DNA of 64,000 nucleotides from Oceanisphaera avium (GTDB lineage: Bacteria; Pseudomonadota; Gammaproteobacteria; Enterobacterales; Aeromonadaceae), in assembly GCF_002157875.1 (NCBI RefSeq), contig NZ_CP021376.1, forward strand, positions 1,992,501-2,056,500, given 5' to 3'. Of this stretch, positions 48,860 through 58,514 are shown in pieces. Every line of letters begins with the position of its first letter. Positions within the stretch are counted from its first letter, which is position 1. The position numbers and the translations under genes are program-made. The notes beneath the pieces are model-generated. The model saw only the letters and a program-made list of their open reading frames with translations, did not search any database and was not told where the DNA came from.

Positions 48860-49684
48860 TCACGACGTTAATCTCGGCTGGCACAAGGGGCAAAAGACGG
48901 TGCTGCGCCCACCCATGCGTACCTCTTGCAGCAACACCCCACAAGTAGTGCAAGGCTGCTCGGCGCGGCCATAAACTTGTAGCTCTTGCACGAAATAGCC
49001 GGGCTTACCATCACTGCCGGTAAAGTCTTTTAGCGTAGTGCCACCTTGGGTAATGGCACGCGCTAGCACCTGTTTGATCTCCGCCGTTAGCGCCGTGTAT
49101 TGCTCGGCGCTGACCGCATTGGCAGGCAGCTCGGGATGAATACCCGCACTAAATAACGCCTCATTAGCGTAAATATTACCCACGCCCACCACCACATGGT
49201 TATCCATAATAAACTGCTTAACGGCTATTTTTCGTTTGCGGCTGCGCTCGTAAAGATGGGTGTCACTAAAGGCGGCGGTGAGCGGTTCAGGCCCCAGCTT
49301 GATTAATAATGCATGCTGCTCAGCAGGCTCGCGGGTCCATAACACACAGCCAAAGCGGCGCGGATCGTTTAAGCGCAGTAATTTGCCATTGCTCAGTTCA
49401 ATATCTACGTGGTCGTGCTTAGTGGGCGCCGTGCCATGAGGTAACACTTTTAAATTACCCGACATGCCTAAGTGCAAGATGGCAGTACCCCAGTCTGTTT
49501 CAAGCAAGAGATACTTAGCGCGCCGGCGAATCGCAGTAATCGTCAGTCCAACCATTTGTTGGATTTCACTCGGCACCGGCCAGCGCAAGCTGGGATTGCG
49601 CACTACCACTCGCATTACGGTCTCATTAAGCATATAGGGCGTGATCCCTTGGCGACTCACTTCTACTTCGGGTAATTCAGGCAT
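48860..49684 (-). CDS. mutM: Formamidopyrimidine-DNA glycosylase
   Basis: Removes 8-oxoguanine and formamidopyrimidines from DNA. It has 274 residues (E. coli Fpg 269). The N-terminal catalytic proline and glutamate (MPELPEVE) and the lysine in RRAKYLLLE are present. The helix-two-turn-helix holds [11 protein letters not shown]. The C-terminal zinc finger CTTCG ... FCPLCQ is intact. AAGGAG precedes the ATG. It converges on coaD, an arrangement often found beside LPS core loci. Confidence 0.97.
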   Translation of the reverse strand: MPELPEVEVSRQGITPYMLNETVMRVVVRNPSLRWPVPSEIQQMVGLTITAIRRRAKYLLLETDWGTAILHLGMSGNLKVLPHGTAPTKHDHVDIELSNGKLLRLNDPRRFGCVLWTREPAEQHALLIKLGPEPLTAAFSDTHLYERSRKRKIAVKQFIMDNHVVVGVGNIYANEALFSAGIHPELPANAVSAEQYTALTAEIKQVLARAITQGGTTLKDFTGSDGKPGYFVQELQVYGRAEQPCTTCGVLLQEVRMGGRSTVFCPLCQPRLTS

Positions 49685-49723
49685 AAAGGCTCCTTAAACG
49701 ATGTCCAGTATACCTAAAAGCCA

Positions 49724-49794
49724 GTGAGTGAGGAGGAAGTGTGAAGCGAAAGCTTGTACTTGTAACGCTATCTATAACACCTCACTCCTTGCGG
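49724..49794 (+). repeat. GTGAGG-type intergenic repeat, copy A
   Basis: The left arm GTGAGTGAGGAGGAAGTG and the right arm ACCTCACTCCTTGCGG are partly complementary, with TAACGCTATCTATA between. Copy B at 56551-56640 has the same layout with TAACGCGCTCTTAT. Confidence 0.5.
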
Positions 49795-49820
49795 CTCGCG
49801 ATTTACATGGCTTTAAAATA

Positions 49821-49850
49821 AAAAAACCCAGCCGAAGCTGGGTTTTTTTT
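49821..49850. terminator. Terminator of rpmBG, bidirectional
   Basis: CCCAGC CGAA GCTGGG is flanked by A6 and T8. On the minus strand it ends the rpmB-rpmG operon 15 bases after the rpmG stop. Confidence 0.93.
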
Positions 49851-49864
49851 AAAGAGAGCAAAAT

Positions 49865-50032
49865 CTATTTGATTTTGCCTTCTTTGTAGATCACATGCTG
49901 GCGAACAACGGGATCAAATTTCTTGATTTCCATTTTCTCAGGCATGTTGCGCTTGTTCTTAGTCGTGGTGTAGAAATGACCAGTACCAGCACTTGAGTTC
50001 AGGCGGATCTTCTCGCGAATACCTTTAGCCAT
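49865..50032 (-). CDS. rpmG: 50S ribosomal protein L33
   Basis: A 55-residue protein beginning [18 protein letters not shown] and ending VIYKEGKIK, clearly L33. No cysteines, so it is the zinc-free type. It lies 11 bases after rpmB with an AAGGAG site upstream, as in most gammaproteobacteria. Confidence 0.96.
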   Translation of the reverse strand: MAKGIREKIRLNSSAGTGHFYTTTKNKRNMPEKMEIKKFDPVVRQHVIYKEGKIK

Positions 50033-50043
50033 TGGTTAACTCC

Positions 50044-50280
50044 TTAAACTTTTACGCCATTGGCACGCAGGTCAACTAAGACGCTATCGATACCTTTTTT
50101 GTCGATAATACGCATACCTTTGGTGCTAATGCGCAGTTTTACAAAACGCTTCTCGCTCTCAACCCAAAAGCGGTGGCTTTGCAGGTTAGGCAGGAAACGA
50201 CGCTTGGTAGCGTTATTGGCGTGCGAGCGGTTGTTACCAACAGCTGGTCGCTTACCAGTTACTTGGCATACTTTAGACAT
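50044..50280 (-). CDS. rpmB: 50S ribosomal protein L28
   Basis: 78 residues from the ATG at 50280 (GGAGA upstream); five codons of an upstream in-frame extension are not conserved. The sequence [30 protein letters not shown] and [13 protein letters not shown] is close to E. coli L28. It is first of the rpmB-rpmG operon. Confidence 0.97.
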   Translation of the reverse strand: MSKVCQVTGKRPAVGNNRSHANNATKRRFLPNLQSHRFWVESEKRFVKLRISTKGMRIIDKKGIDSVLVDLRANGVKV

Positions 50281-50415
50281 GTCAGTCTTCTCCAAATCTT
50301 ACTATTTGCTCGAGCAATTAATCACCCCGTTGGCCGTCTATCGGGGCAAAATAAGGCGGCAATTTATACAGTATACCGAGCCCAAGATCAACAAAAAGGC
50401 AAAAAACGCAGCAAT

Positions 50416-51090
50416 TTATAGCCAACCGCGCTCGGCAAACGAGACAGTTTCGCCGTCTCCCACCACTAAATGATCTAATACGCGAATATCCAATAACCCT
50501 AAGGCGGCTTGGATACGCTCAGTAATTAAACGATCGGCATGACTGGGCTCGGCGACTCCGGACGGATGATTATGCACCAAAATCACCGCCGCGGCACCCC
50601 GTTTCAGTACCAAAGCGACGATTTCTCGTGGATAAACCGCTGCCGCATCCAAAGTACCGAAGAACAACTCATTAAATTCGATGACTCTGTGCTGATTATC
50701 GAGTAATAACAGCGCAAATACTTCGCGGGCCTGATCACGCAATCGCGACTGTAAAAATAAACGCGTCAGCTCAGGGTTAGTAAGTGCATTGGCACGCATT
50801 AGCTTTTCATCTAAAAAGCGGCGCATGAGCTCTTGGCTAGCTTGCAGTTGCACGTATTTTGCGAGCCCTAAACCTGGCCCTTGGCAAAAGGTATGCTGAT
50901 CGGCGAGTAACAATTGTCGAAGCGAGCCAAATTGCTCTAACAGTGCCCGCGCTAAGCTCACTGCATCCATGCCTTTGGTACCGGTGCGTAAAAAAATCGC
51001 TAACAGCTCTGCATCCGATAAACTGTGTGGCCCACGACTTAGCAGCTTTTCTCGCGGGCGCTCACCCAGCGGCCAGTTTTTAATGCTCAT
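50416..51090 (-). CDS. radC: RadC-family JAB/MPN domain protein
   Basis: About 224 residues. An N-terminal helix-hairpin-helix region ([20 protein letters not shown]) is followed by a JAB metalloprotease-like domain with the metal motif HNHPSG and a downstream Asp (EPSHAD). The family was once linked to DNA repair, but its true function is unsettled. GGAGG precedes the ATG at 51090. It lies between rpmB and the divergent coaBC, as in E. coli. Confidence 0.93.
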   Translation of the reverse strand: MSIKNWPLGERPREKLLSRGPHSLSDAELLAIFLRTGTKGMDAVSLARALLEQFGSLRQLLLADQHTFCQGPGLGLAKYVQLQASQELMRRFLDEKLMRANALTNPELTRLFLQSRLRDQAREVFALLLLDNQHRVIEFNELFFGTLDAAAVYPREIVALVLKRGAAAVILVHNHPSGVAEPSHADRLITERIQAALGLLDIRVLDHLVVGDGETVSFAERGWL

Positions 51091-51231
51091 CACCACCTCC
51101 TTGTCGTAATGAAACTCACTACTTTACTCAGTATGCTTAATTAACATTAAGCCTAGTCGAAAGCCTGAGCGAGACCGCCAACGGCTCATTTTTATGATAA
51201 TCTTAGCGCTCGAATAAAGAAGGAATGCGGG

Positions 51232-52464
51232 ATGTCATTAGCCGGAAAACGTATTTTAATTGGCATAAGCGGTGGCATTGCCGCTTATAAGAGTGCAGAT
51301 TTGGTACGACGCTTAAAAGAGCGCCACGCTCAAGTGCGAGTGGTGATGACCGACTCGGCAAAGGCATTTATTACGCCTCTCACCCTACAAGCCGTCTCTG
51401 GCGAGCCCGTATCAGATGCGTTATTGGATGCCAGTGCTGAAGCCGGCATGGGCCATATTGAGCTGGCTAAGTGGGCAGACTTAATTCTTATTGCTCCGGC
51501 TACCGCTAATATGCTCGCTAAGCTGGCTGCAGGCTTGGCTGATGACTTACTAAGCACCTTGTGCTTGGCCACGCCGGCGCTAGTAGCGATTGCACCCGCG
51601 ATGAATCAGCAAATGTATGCTCATGCCGCAACCCAACATAACCTTAAGGTGTTAGCCGAGCGTGGAGTACAGATCTGGGGACCAGGCCAAGGTGCCCAAG
51701 CCTGTGGCGATATGGGTTCAGGGCGCATGCTAGAGCCCCTAGAATTAGTAGCCTTAGTAGAAAAACTCAGCTTAAGCTCGAACCAAACAAGTGTAGTGGG
51801 CAACCTTAAGCCACTGGCGGGCTTAAAGTTAATGCTTACCGCTGGCCCCACCCGAGAAGCACTGGATCCGGTGCGCTTTTTATCCAATCACAGCTCCGGC
51901 AAGATGGGCTTTGCGCTGGCAGAAGCGGCGGTGCAGCTAGGAGCCAGCGTGACCTTAGTCAGTGGGCCGGTAGCGTTAAGTACCCCCTCTGGCGTTAAGC
52001 GCATTGATGTTGAAAGTGCTACGCAAATGCAAGCGGCGGTGATGGAGGATATTGATGAGCAACATATTTTTATTGCCTGCGCCGCCGTTGCCGACTACGC
52101 CCCCAAGGTGATAGCTGAACATAAAATAAAAAAAACCAGTAGCGATACCTTGATCATAGAACTGGTAAAAAATCCCGATATAGTAGCGGGGGTAGCGGCA
52201 CTGGAAAATAAACCGTTTACCGTCGGTTTTGCCGCTGAAACGCAAGATCTAGAAATCTATGCTCGCGATAAACTCAGCCGCAAAAATTTAGACATGATAG
52301 CCGCCAATAATGTGGCGCTCGCAGGTCAGGGATTTAATAGTGATAATAATGCACTGAGCGTATTTTGGCCCAACGGTCAGCAAGCGCTAACGCTGGCACC
52401 TAAACATGAACTGGCACACCATCTTCTTACTTTAATAGCAGACCGATATTATGACTCCCATTGA
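51232..52464 (+). CDS. coaBC: Bifunctional phosphopantothenoylcysteine decarboxylase / synthetase
   Basis: Two consecutive steps of CoA synthesis. It has 410 residues (E. coli 406). The N-terminal flavin-binding CoaC domain starts with [16 protein letters not shown], with APAMNQQMY and GDMGSGRM. The C-terminal CoaB domain contains [17 protein letters not shown] and [14 protein letters not shown] precedes the ATG. Its last 14 bases overlap dut. Confidence 0.97.
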   Translation: MSLAGKRILIGISGGIAAYKSADLVRRLKERHAQVRVVMTDSAKAFITPLTLQAVSGEPVSDALLDASAEAGMGHIELAKWADLILIAPATANMLAKLAAGLADDLLSTLCLATPALVAIAPAMNQQMYAHAATQHNLKVLAERGVQIWGPGQGAQACGDMGSGRMLEPLELVALVEKLSLSSNQTSVVGNLKPLAGLKLMLTAGPTREALDPVRFLSNHSSGKMGFALAEAAVQLGASVTLVSGPVALSTPSGVKRIDVESATQMQAAVMEDIDEQHIFIACAAVADYAPKVIAEHKIKKTSSDTLIIELVKNPDIVAGVAALENKPFTVGFAAETQDLEIYARDKLSRKNLDMIAANNVALAGQGFNSDNNALSVFWPNGQQALTLAPKHELAHHLLTLIADRYYDSH

Positions 52465-52906
52465 ACTAAAAATTCTTGACTCTAGAGTAGGCGCTGAGTT
52501 TCCTTTGCCGCAATACGCTACTCCAGGCTCTGCCGGTTTAGACTTACGCGCCTGTTTAGATGCGCCGTTAACCTTAGCACCCGGTGAAACCCAACTGCTG
52601 CCCACCGGCATGGCCATTCATATTAAAGACCCTGCTTTATGCGCCACTATCTTGCCCCGCTCTGGGTTAGGTCATAAACACGGCATAGTGTTAGGAAATT
52701 TGGTGGGCTTAATTGACTCGGATTATCAAGGTCAGCTGATGGTGTCATGCTGGAATAGAGGCCACAGTACTTTCACTATTGAGCCTGGCGAGCGCATAGC
52801 ACAACTGGTTATCTTACCGATAGTACAAGCTCAATTTACGGTAGTAGAAGAGTTTGCCCAAAGTGAACGCGGAGCAGGTGGCTTTGGCTCTTCTGGTCGT
52901 CAATAA
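52451..52906 (+). CDS. dut: dUTP diphosphatase
   Basis: Hydrolyses dUTP to dUMP, which keeps uracil out of DNA and feeds thymidylate synthesis. A trimeric dUTPase of 151 residues, as in E. coli. All five motifs are recognisable, among them [36 protein letters not shown] and the C-terminal [11 protein letters not shown]. It starts inside the 3' end of coaBC, indicating coupling. Confidence 0.97.
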   Translation: MTPIELKILDSRVGAEFPLPQYATPGSAGLDLRACLDAPLTLAPGETQLLPTGMAIHIKDPALCATILPRSGLGHKHGIVLGNLVGLIDSDYQGQLMVSCWNRGHSTFTIEPGERIAQLVILPIVQAQFTVVEEFAQSERGAGGFGSSGRQ

Positions 52907-52921
52907 TCGAGTAACACAGCC

Positions 52922-53533
52922 ATGACTACAGCTCAACCAAAAGTAAATCGTCGCGAACAAATCTTACAAGCGCTGGCCCATATGCTGGAAACGAGTCCAG
53001 GACAACGCATCACTACCGCTAAACTGGCTGGCGAAGTGGGCGTATCGGAAGCGGCCTTATATCGGCATTTTCCCAGCAAGGCTCGGATGTTTGAGGGATT
53101 AATCGACTTTATTGAAGACACCTTGTTTTCACGAATTAATTTAATTTTGCAAGATGAAAAAGATAGCACCTTAAGGCTACGCTATATATTGCAGTTAATT
53201 CTCGGCTTTTGTGAGCGCAATCCTGGCATCACGCGACTATTAAATGGCGATGCTTTACAGGGTGAACATGAGCGTTTACTGGCGCGCATTAATCAATTAT
53301 TTGAGCGCTTAGATACCCAGTTTAAACAGATCATGCGTGAGCGTAAGCTATATGAAGGCGAAGGCTTTATTGAAGATGAAAAAGTGCTCGCCAATTTGCT
53401 ACTCGCCTATATTGAAGGGCGGATTAATCAATATGTGCGCAGTCAGTTTCGCATTAAACCGACCCTGTACTTTGATAGTCAGTGGCAACTGTTGTTATTA
53501 CAACTGGCTCCTACCACAAGCCTGACCCCCTAA
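52922..53533 (+). CDS. slmA: Nucleoid occlusion factor SlmA
   Basis: A TetR-family DNA-binding protein that blocks FtsZ assembly over the chromosome. It has 203 residues (E. coli 198). [15 protein letters not shown], the helix-turn-helix [22 protein letters not shown] and the C-terminal [14 protein letters not shown] match SlmA closely. It is third of coaBC-dut-slmA, conserved in gammaproteobacteria. Confidence 0.96.
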   Translation: MTTAQPKVNRREQILQALAHMLETSPGQRITTAKLAGEVGVSEAALYRHFPSKARMFEGLIDFIEDTLFSRINLILQDEKDSTLRLRYILQLILGFCERNPGITRLLNGDALQGEHERLLARINQLFERLDTQFKQIMRERKLYEGEGFIEDEKVLANLLLAYIEGRINQYVRSQFRIKPTLYFDSQWQLLLLQLAPTTSLTP

Positions 53534-53554
53534 AAAAACCAGGCCTTATCTCAT

Positions 53555-53614
53555 CGCTCTTTTATAAGCGAAAGAAATGGCGGGTGAACACCATGCATTC
53601 GCTTTTTTAAAGCG
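53555..53614. repeat. Two similar small hairpins downstream of slmA
   Basis: CGCTCTTTTATAAGCG (53555-53570) and CGCTTTTTTAAAGCG (53600-53614) have the same stem CGCT/AGCG and flanking TCG..AGA bases, about 45 bases apart. They could be a weak tandem terminator or a chance pair. Confidence 0.3.
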
Positions 53615-53795
53615 AGAGAGAATATTCAAGTCCATCGCTCAGGCGAGGCGCTCAAGGTAAACAGTGACCAGACGGGTAGTGATGAAAAATAAACTCATGC
53701 TAGTGCGCCTCACACTTAGCTGTTAAATACTAAAATTACTCATAACGCATGGTGAAAAATGTAATACCGACCTTGCTCTGCGTGCACATTAATTT

Positions 53796-54629
53796 TTAGC
53801 ATTGTTTAACTCGGGGTAGCTTTATCTTGATGGCGTACGCATCCGTTTCCCAAGAAATAAACGCCCATTTAAAGCCTTCGCCGCCGCGAGCGGCGCGCTG
53901 TGGATGGGCGTGATACCAATCAGACAGACGTGCTTGCTCTTGGTCTGTTAATTCTCCTAAGGAAGAGCTCGCCTTGGCTAAAAACTCAGCAAAACTCTTG
54001 GTGCCTGCTAATCGCCCACGCGCTTCTATATAATCCAGTCGAGGCTGGCGCCCCATCTGATAGAGAATATTTAAAATATAAATATAATCGGGTTGCGGAT
54101 AGACCTTGCGCCCCAGCGCCGTTAAAAGCTCAGCACTCATAAAAGAGCCGCCCACTAAATTGGTTAAATAGACACGCTTTCTCGCCTTACTATCCAGTTT
54201 GTGTAGAGCATCGGCCATGTCCATTACTGCAGTGGAGCGTGAGGCCACCACCACATCACACATTGGAATATCTTGCCAATCCTCCTCCCAAGCACGCTCA
54301 ATAGTGAGGACATTATCCAGTTGTCGAGCTTTTGCATTCGCCCTAAAGGCACTTAGCATGCCCGCACTATAATCTACCCCTATCACTTGCTCTAGCTGCG
54401 GGGCGAGCGCTAAGCCAATGGCGCCACTGCCACAGCCCATATCAAGTAGGCTGCGACATGCTGTTAAGTCCATGTTAGCGATAAATGCGCGGCTATAAGG
54501 GCTCTCTATAGGCTCATTGTGCAGATTAGCCGCTCTTTTATCCCACACCGAGGTCGGCTTTTCTCGCCCACCGGCAGCCTTCATCTGTAGCTGGTATAAA
54601 TGACCAAAATTAATCGCATTAAGGGGCAT
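53796..54629 (-). CDS. Class I SAM-dependent methyltransferase
   Basis: About 277 residues. The SAM-binding motif I is LLDMGCGSGAIGLALA (about residue 68), followed by IGVDYSAGML and a central DVVVASRSTAVMDM in place of the typical post-motif. The C-terminal third has no feature I recognise. The fold is certain but the substrate is unknown; it is not close to UbiE, CmoA or BioC. AAGG precedes the ATG at 54629. It reads opposite to slmA and cheV. Confidence 0.8.
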   Translation of the reverse strand: MPLNAINFGHLYQLQMKAAGGREKPTSVWDKRAANLHNEPIESPYSRAFIANMDLTACRSLLDMGCGSGAIGLALAPQLEQVIGVDYSAGMLSAFRANAKARQLDNVLTIERAWEEDWQDIPMCDVVVASRSTAVMDMADALHKLDSKARKRVYLTNLVGGSFMSAELLTALGRKVYPQPDYIYILNILYQMGRQPRLDYIEARGRLAGTKSFAEFLAKASSSLGELTDQEQARLSDWYHAHPQRAARGGEGFKWAFISWETDAYAIKIKLPRVKQC

Positions 54630-54861
54630 AGTTAACCTTATATTTAGCAGAGGCAATAAAACGACTAATGTTCAATAATACGTAACAAGAAGCAAATTCC
54701 TTGCCGTTTTAGGTGCTCTATAGAGATCACAACTTAGCATACGCATCGCCTATACTGGATTGCTTACCCCGCTATTGCTTCATATAATCAAGCATACTGA
54801 GTATTGGCTTAGTGCTTATTTAGCCGCCCTCACTCTGCCCATCAAAAAGGCACGATATGCT

Positions 54862-55757
54862 ATGAATACACAATCTAAGCAATTACAAAAACTACTCCTT
54901 TTTCAGCTTGCTGGTAGTCGGCTATTTGGTTTAGGCACCCTTAAAATCCGTGAAATAATGCCGCTGCCTCATCTTACTAAGCTTCCTAGTAGCCAAAGTA
55001 CAGTGATCGGTACCGCCACCTTTAGAGGGGCGGCCGTGCCGGTAATCGATATGGCTGCAGCCATTGGCTATAAGCCATTAACGAAAGAAGAGCGCGCCAC
55101 GGCTTCGGTAATTATTACCGATGTTAATCGCAAAGAGATTGGCTTTTTGGTGCGCAAGGTGCAGCGCATCGTTGAAACTGATTGGAAAGATGTGTCGCCC
55201 CCCCTAAAGCCTTAGGTAAAAATGCCTTTATTACGGGGCTAGTGACCATAGAGGATGAATTAATTCAATTACTCGACTTAGAGCTGCTCTTAGCTAAAGT
55301 TTATCCAGAGTCGTTGAACAGTAAAGATGTCCTACTCAATGATATGGAAGTAGAAACGCTACGGGGGCTGTCTATCTTATTAGTAGATGACTCTGTAGTG
55401 GCGCGCAAGCAACTCAGTGATGTATTAGATAGAAAGAATATTGAATACCAAGTTACTCACGATGGCAGTGACGCCATGGCACGTATTTTAAGCGCTCAAG
55501 AAAGTGGTAGGCCCATTGATATTTTAGTGAGCGATATTGAAATGCCAGGACTCGATGGCTATGAGCTCGCCTTTAAAATTCGCAATCACCCGGGGCTTCA
55601 TCAGCCTTGGATTATTCTGCACTCTTCACTAAGCAGTGAAATGAGTGTTAGCTATGCCGAGCAAGTAGGAGCAAATCGCGCGCTTACCAAGTTTGATGCT
55701 CATGAGTTGCTGCATACTATGCTGGCAGCGGCGGCAGGCCGCGCACTAGACTCATAA
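54862..55757 (+). pseudogene. cheV: CheV-like chemotaxis coupling protein (CheW + receiver), frameshifted
   Basis: A coupling protein linking chemoreceptors and CheA, with a phosphorylatable receiver. The CheW-like domain runs from QKLLLFQLAGSRLFGLGTLK to TDWKDVSPP, then hits a stop at 55215. The second part resumes in another frame (PPKALGKNAFITGLVTIEDE), followed by a complete receiver: LLVDDSVVAR, phospho-acceptor in VSDIEMPGLDGYEL, and LTKFD. Adding one C to the C7 run at 55198-55204 restores a full protein of about 299 residues. All else is intact. A sequencing error in the homopolymer is plausible; a true mutation or slippage switch is also possible. No other che genes are near. Confidence 0.88.
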
Positions 55758-55763
55758 TAAGAT

Positions 55764-55801
55764 AAAAAAAGTGAACAGCCATAAAGCACTGTTCACTTTT
55801 T
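55764..55801. terminator. Bidirectional terminator between cheV and pyrE
   Basis: AGTGAACAG and CTGTTCACT pair across a ten-base loop, flanked by A7 and T5. Confidence 0.9.
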
Positions 55802-55825
55802 AACAAGCACAGTATTTATGGCGAC

Positions 55826-56467
55826 TTAAATACCGTATTGCTGGCGATAAGCTTGCACTTTCGCTAAGTGCTGTGCCATAGCGGGTTGCTCGCTTAAATA
55901 CGCCACTAAATCGGCAAGCGTAATAATAGCGGTTACCTGTGCACTATAATCTCGCTCTACCTCTTGAATAGCCGATAACTCACCTTTGCCCTTTTCTTGA
56001 CGATCCAGTGCAATTAACACACCCGCCAACTGAGCGCCATTTGCATCAATAATATCCATGGACTCGCGGATCGCGGTGCCGGCAGTGATCACATCATCCA
56101 CTAACATAATGCGTCCTTGCAGCGGACTGCCCACTAAATTGCCTCCTTCGCCGTGATCTTTTGCTTCTTTGCGGTTAAAGCAATAAGGAACATCTTGACC
56201 ATGTAGTTCTGCTAATTGCACAGCTGTCGCACTGGCAATAGGAATACCTTTGTAAGCGGGGCCAAATAACACATCGTACTGAATTTTTGAGTCCACTAAG
56301 GCAGCGGCATAAAAGCGACCTAAGCGGGCTAGATCACGCCCGCTATTAAATAAACCGGCATTAAAAAAATAGGGGCTAATACGGCCGGACTTTAAGGTGA
56401 ACTCACCAAACTTAAGCACCTCTTTGCTCATAGCAAATTCAATAAACTCACGTTGATACGCTTTCAT
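55826..56467 (-). CDS. pyrE: Orotate phosphoribosyltransferase
   Basis: Forms orotidine-5'-phosphate from orotate and PRPP in pyrimidine synthesis. It has 213 residues, as in E. coli. The PRPP-binding motif [16 protein letters not shown] and the substrate loop [11 protein letters not shown] are intact. The ATG at 56467 is used; a TTG just before it is unlikely. In E. coli pyrE follows rph and is controlled by attenuation; here rph lies upstream on the same strand with about 175 bases between, containing a repeat element but no clear attenuator. Confidence 0.97.
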   Translation of the reverse strand: MKAYQREFIEFAMSKEVLKFGEFTLKSGRISPYFFNAGLFNSGRDLARLGRFYAAALVDSKIQYDVLFGPAYKGIPIASATAVQLAELHGQDVPYCFNRKEAKDHGEGGNLVGSPLQGRIMLVDDVITAGTAIRESMDIIDANGAQLAGVLIALDRQEKGKGELSAIQEVERDYSAQVTAIITLADLVAYLSEQPAMAQHLAKVQAYRQQYGI

Positions 56468-56550
56468 CAATGTTCTCTCTTAGTGGAGTATTTAGTGGGT
56501 GAACAACATGCTTATCACCCACATTACAGAATATTTTTCTCGCCAAGTCC

Positions 56551-56640
56551 GAGTGAAAGCTGAGGGGTAAGGAGAGAGCAGTAAACACACAGCCTATAAC
56601 GCGCTCTTATGGTGTAACTCCTCACACTTCACCCTTACGG
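56551..56640 (+). repeat. GTGAGG-type intergenic repeat, copy B
   Basis: Between pyrE and rph. The left arm is GCTGAGGGGTAAGGAGAGAG and the right arm CTCCTCACACTTCACCC; the middle has TAACGCGCTCTTAT. It shares its layout with copy A at 49724-49794. Confidence 0.5.
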
Positions 56641-56643
56641 TTT

Positions 56644-57366
56644 TTAGCCCGCTATCGCTTGGCGCTGAATTGCCACTAGCTCATCAATCGATTTTCGTGC
56701 CAAAGCCAGCATGGCTAATAATTGTTCATGAGTGAACGGCGCCCCTTCGGCTGTGCCCTGCACTTCTATCATATTGCCTTCAGCCGTCATCACCACATTC
56801 ATATCGGTTTGAGCACTCACGTCTTCGGTATATTCCAAGTCAGAGACGGCTTGGCCCTCTACCATCCCCACTGAAATAGCCGCGACCAGCGTTTTCATAG
56901 GATCATCTTTGATCATACCTTGGCTTTTCATCCAAGTGAGCGCTTGAGCGAGCGCCACACAAGCGCCGGTAATGGCTGCGGTGCGCGTGCCGCCATCGGC
57001 TTGGATGACATCACAATCTACTACTATGGTGTATTCGCCCAGCTTATTTAAGTCTATGGCGGCGCGCAATGAGCGAGCAATTAAGCGCTGAATTTCCATA
57101 GTACGGCCGCCTTGCTTACCACTGGCGGCCTCGCGATTCATGCGACTATGAGTTGAGCGCGGCAGCATGCCATATTCTGCCGTCACCCAGCCTTGGCCTT
57201 TGCCGCGCAAAAAACGGGGCACGCCTTTTTCAACCGAGGCGGTACATAACACCTTGGTATGACCAAACTCTACCAACACCGAGCCTTCTGCATGGCGCGT
57301 ATAATGAGAAGTGAGGGTGACGGGGCGTATTTCATCAACCGCGCGCCCGCAGGCTCGTGTAGACAT
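56644..57366 (-). CDS. rph: Ribonuclease PH
   Basis: A phosphate-dependent 3'-5' exonuclease that trims tRNA precursors. It has 240 residues (E. coli 238 in its intact form). [20 protein letters not shown] and [19 protein letters not shown] contain the conserved active-site Arg and Asp residues. The ATG at 57366 has GGAGA upstream; a longer in-frame extension is not conserved. Unlike the frameshifted rph of E. coli K-12, this one is complete. It is divergent from yicC. Confidence 0.96.
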   Translation of the reverse strand: MSTRACGRAVDEIRPVTLTSHYTRHAEGSVLVEFGHTKVLCTASVEKGVPRFLRGKGQGWVTAEYGMLPRSTHSRMNREAASGKQGGRTMEIQRLIARSLRAAIDLNKLGEYTIVVDCDVIQADGGTRTAAITGACVALAQALTWMKSQGMIKDDPMKTLVAAISVGMVEGQAVSDLEYTEDVSAQTDMNVVMTAEGNMIEVQGTAEGAPFTHEQLLAMLALARKSIDELVAIQRQAIAG

Positions 57367-57535
57367 GGGATTCTCCGAAAGAGGCAGCGGTGTTAACACC
57401 AATTGAATTTAAGGCGTCATTATAAAGAAACTCGCCCTGCATTGCATGCGCTCACCGTTGCCGCAAGGGGTGGGGAATGGCACACTGAGCGCTTGCCTAA
57501 AGCTAAACTTACGCACCATTAATAGTGAGAGCCAC

Positions 57536-58399
57536 ATGATCCACAGCATGACCGCCTACGCGCGACACGAATTTAAACAAGACTGGGGGACGGCCGTTTG
57601 GGAAATCCGCTCTGTTAATCAGCGCTACCTCGAAACTTACACCCGTTTACCAGAGCAGTTTCGCAGTCTTGAGCCCTTAGTACGCGAAAAACTGCGCGCG
57701 AGTTTACAGCGTGGCAAAGTGGAGTGTGGCTTACGTTTTGAGTCTAATTTGGCCAGCCAAGGTCAGCTGCAAATGAATAAGCCGTTAGCTAAGCAGCTGA
57801 TTGATGGTGCCGAATGGGTAATAAGTACTGCCGGCCAAGGTACTTTAAATCCACTCGATATTTTACGCTGGCCCGGCGTAATGGAAGCGCAAGCCCAAGA
57901 CATGGATGCACTTAGCAATGAGCTGATGGCGTGTCTAGATAAAGTGGTGGCGGACTTTTTAGAAGCGCGCGCCAGTGAGGGCAATAAGCTAAAAGAATTA
58001 ATTGAGCTACGCTTAAGCGGCATAGCGCAAGAAGTCGATCAAGTGAAAGCCGACATGCCCACTATTATGGCATGGCAGCGCCAACGCTTATTAGATCGCT
58101 TTGAAGAAGCTAAAATTGAGCTAGAACCGCAGCGCGTTGAGCAAGAAATGGTGCTGTTAGCCCAAAAAGTAGATGTCGCTGAAGAGCTAGATCGCTTAGT
58201 GACGCATATCGGTGAGACTCGTAAAATTCTCAAAAAAGGTGGGGCCTGCGGCCGGCGCTTAGATTTTATGATGCAAGAGTTTAACCGCGAGTCTAATACG
58301 CTCGGCTCAAAGTCCATTAGTACTGACATCACTAACTCAGCCGTTGAGATGAAAGTCTTAATTGAGCAAATGCGCGAGCAAATTCAAAATATCGAGTAA
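57536..58399 (+). CDS. yicC: YicC/YloC-family endoribonuclease
   Basis: About 287 residues, as in E. coli YicC. The N-terminus IHSMTAYARHEFKQDWGTAV and the C-terminal DUF1732 region (KKGGACGRRLDFMMQEFNRE followed by NTLGSKSISTDI) match the family. E. coli YicC has been reported to cleave RNA and to influence small-RNA turnover. The ATG at 57536 fits the conserved N-terminus. Divergent from rph, as in E. coli. Confidence 0.94.
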   Translation: MIHSMTAYARHEFKQDWGTAVWEIRSVNQRYLETYTRLPEQFRSLEPLVREKLRASLQRGKVECGLRFESNLASQGQLQMNKPLAKQLIDGAEWVISTAGQGTLNPLDILRWPGVMEAQAQDMDALSNELMACLDKVVADFLEARASEGNKLKELIELRLSGIAQEVDQVKADMPTIMAWQRQRLLDRFEEAKIELEPQRVEQEMVLLAQKVDVAEELDRLVTHIGETRKILKKGGACGRRLDFMMQEFNRESNTLGSKSISTDITNSAVEMKVLIEQMREQIQNIE

Positions 58400-58415
58400 T
58401 AGATGACTCGCTTTT

Positions 58416-58452
58416 AAAAGCCTCCTATTGCTAGCAATAGGAGGCTTTTTTT
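58416..58452 (+). terminator. Intrinsic terminator of yicC
   Basis: AAGCCTCCTATTG and CAATAGGAGGCTT pair around CTAG and run into T7. A bidirectional role towards ectD is possible (A4 on the left). Confidence 0.93.
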
Positions 58453-58514
58453 AACTTAGCATTGGGGATTTATCGCTTCTCGCTCACTCTGAGAGCCAAT
58501 AATAGGGAAGCACT

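Noticed and set aside
48717-48974. Possible small gene of 85 codons on the plus strand
   Set aside because: Its second half is antisense to the conserved end of mutM, it has no good ribosome site, and the sequence resembles no protein family.
53555-53614. Tandem terminators or small RNA after slmA
   Set aside because: Stems are only four or five bases with T-rich loops; too weak to claim more than a possible repeat.
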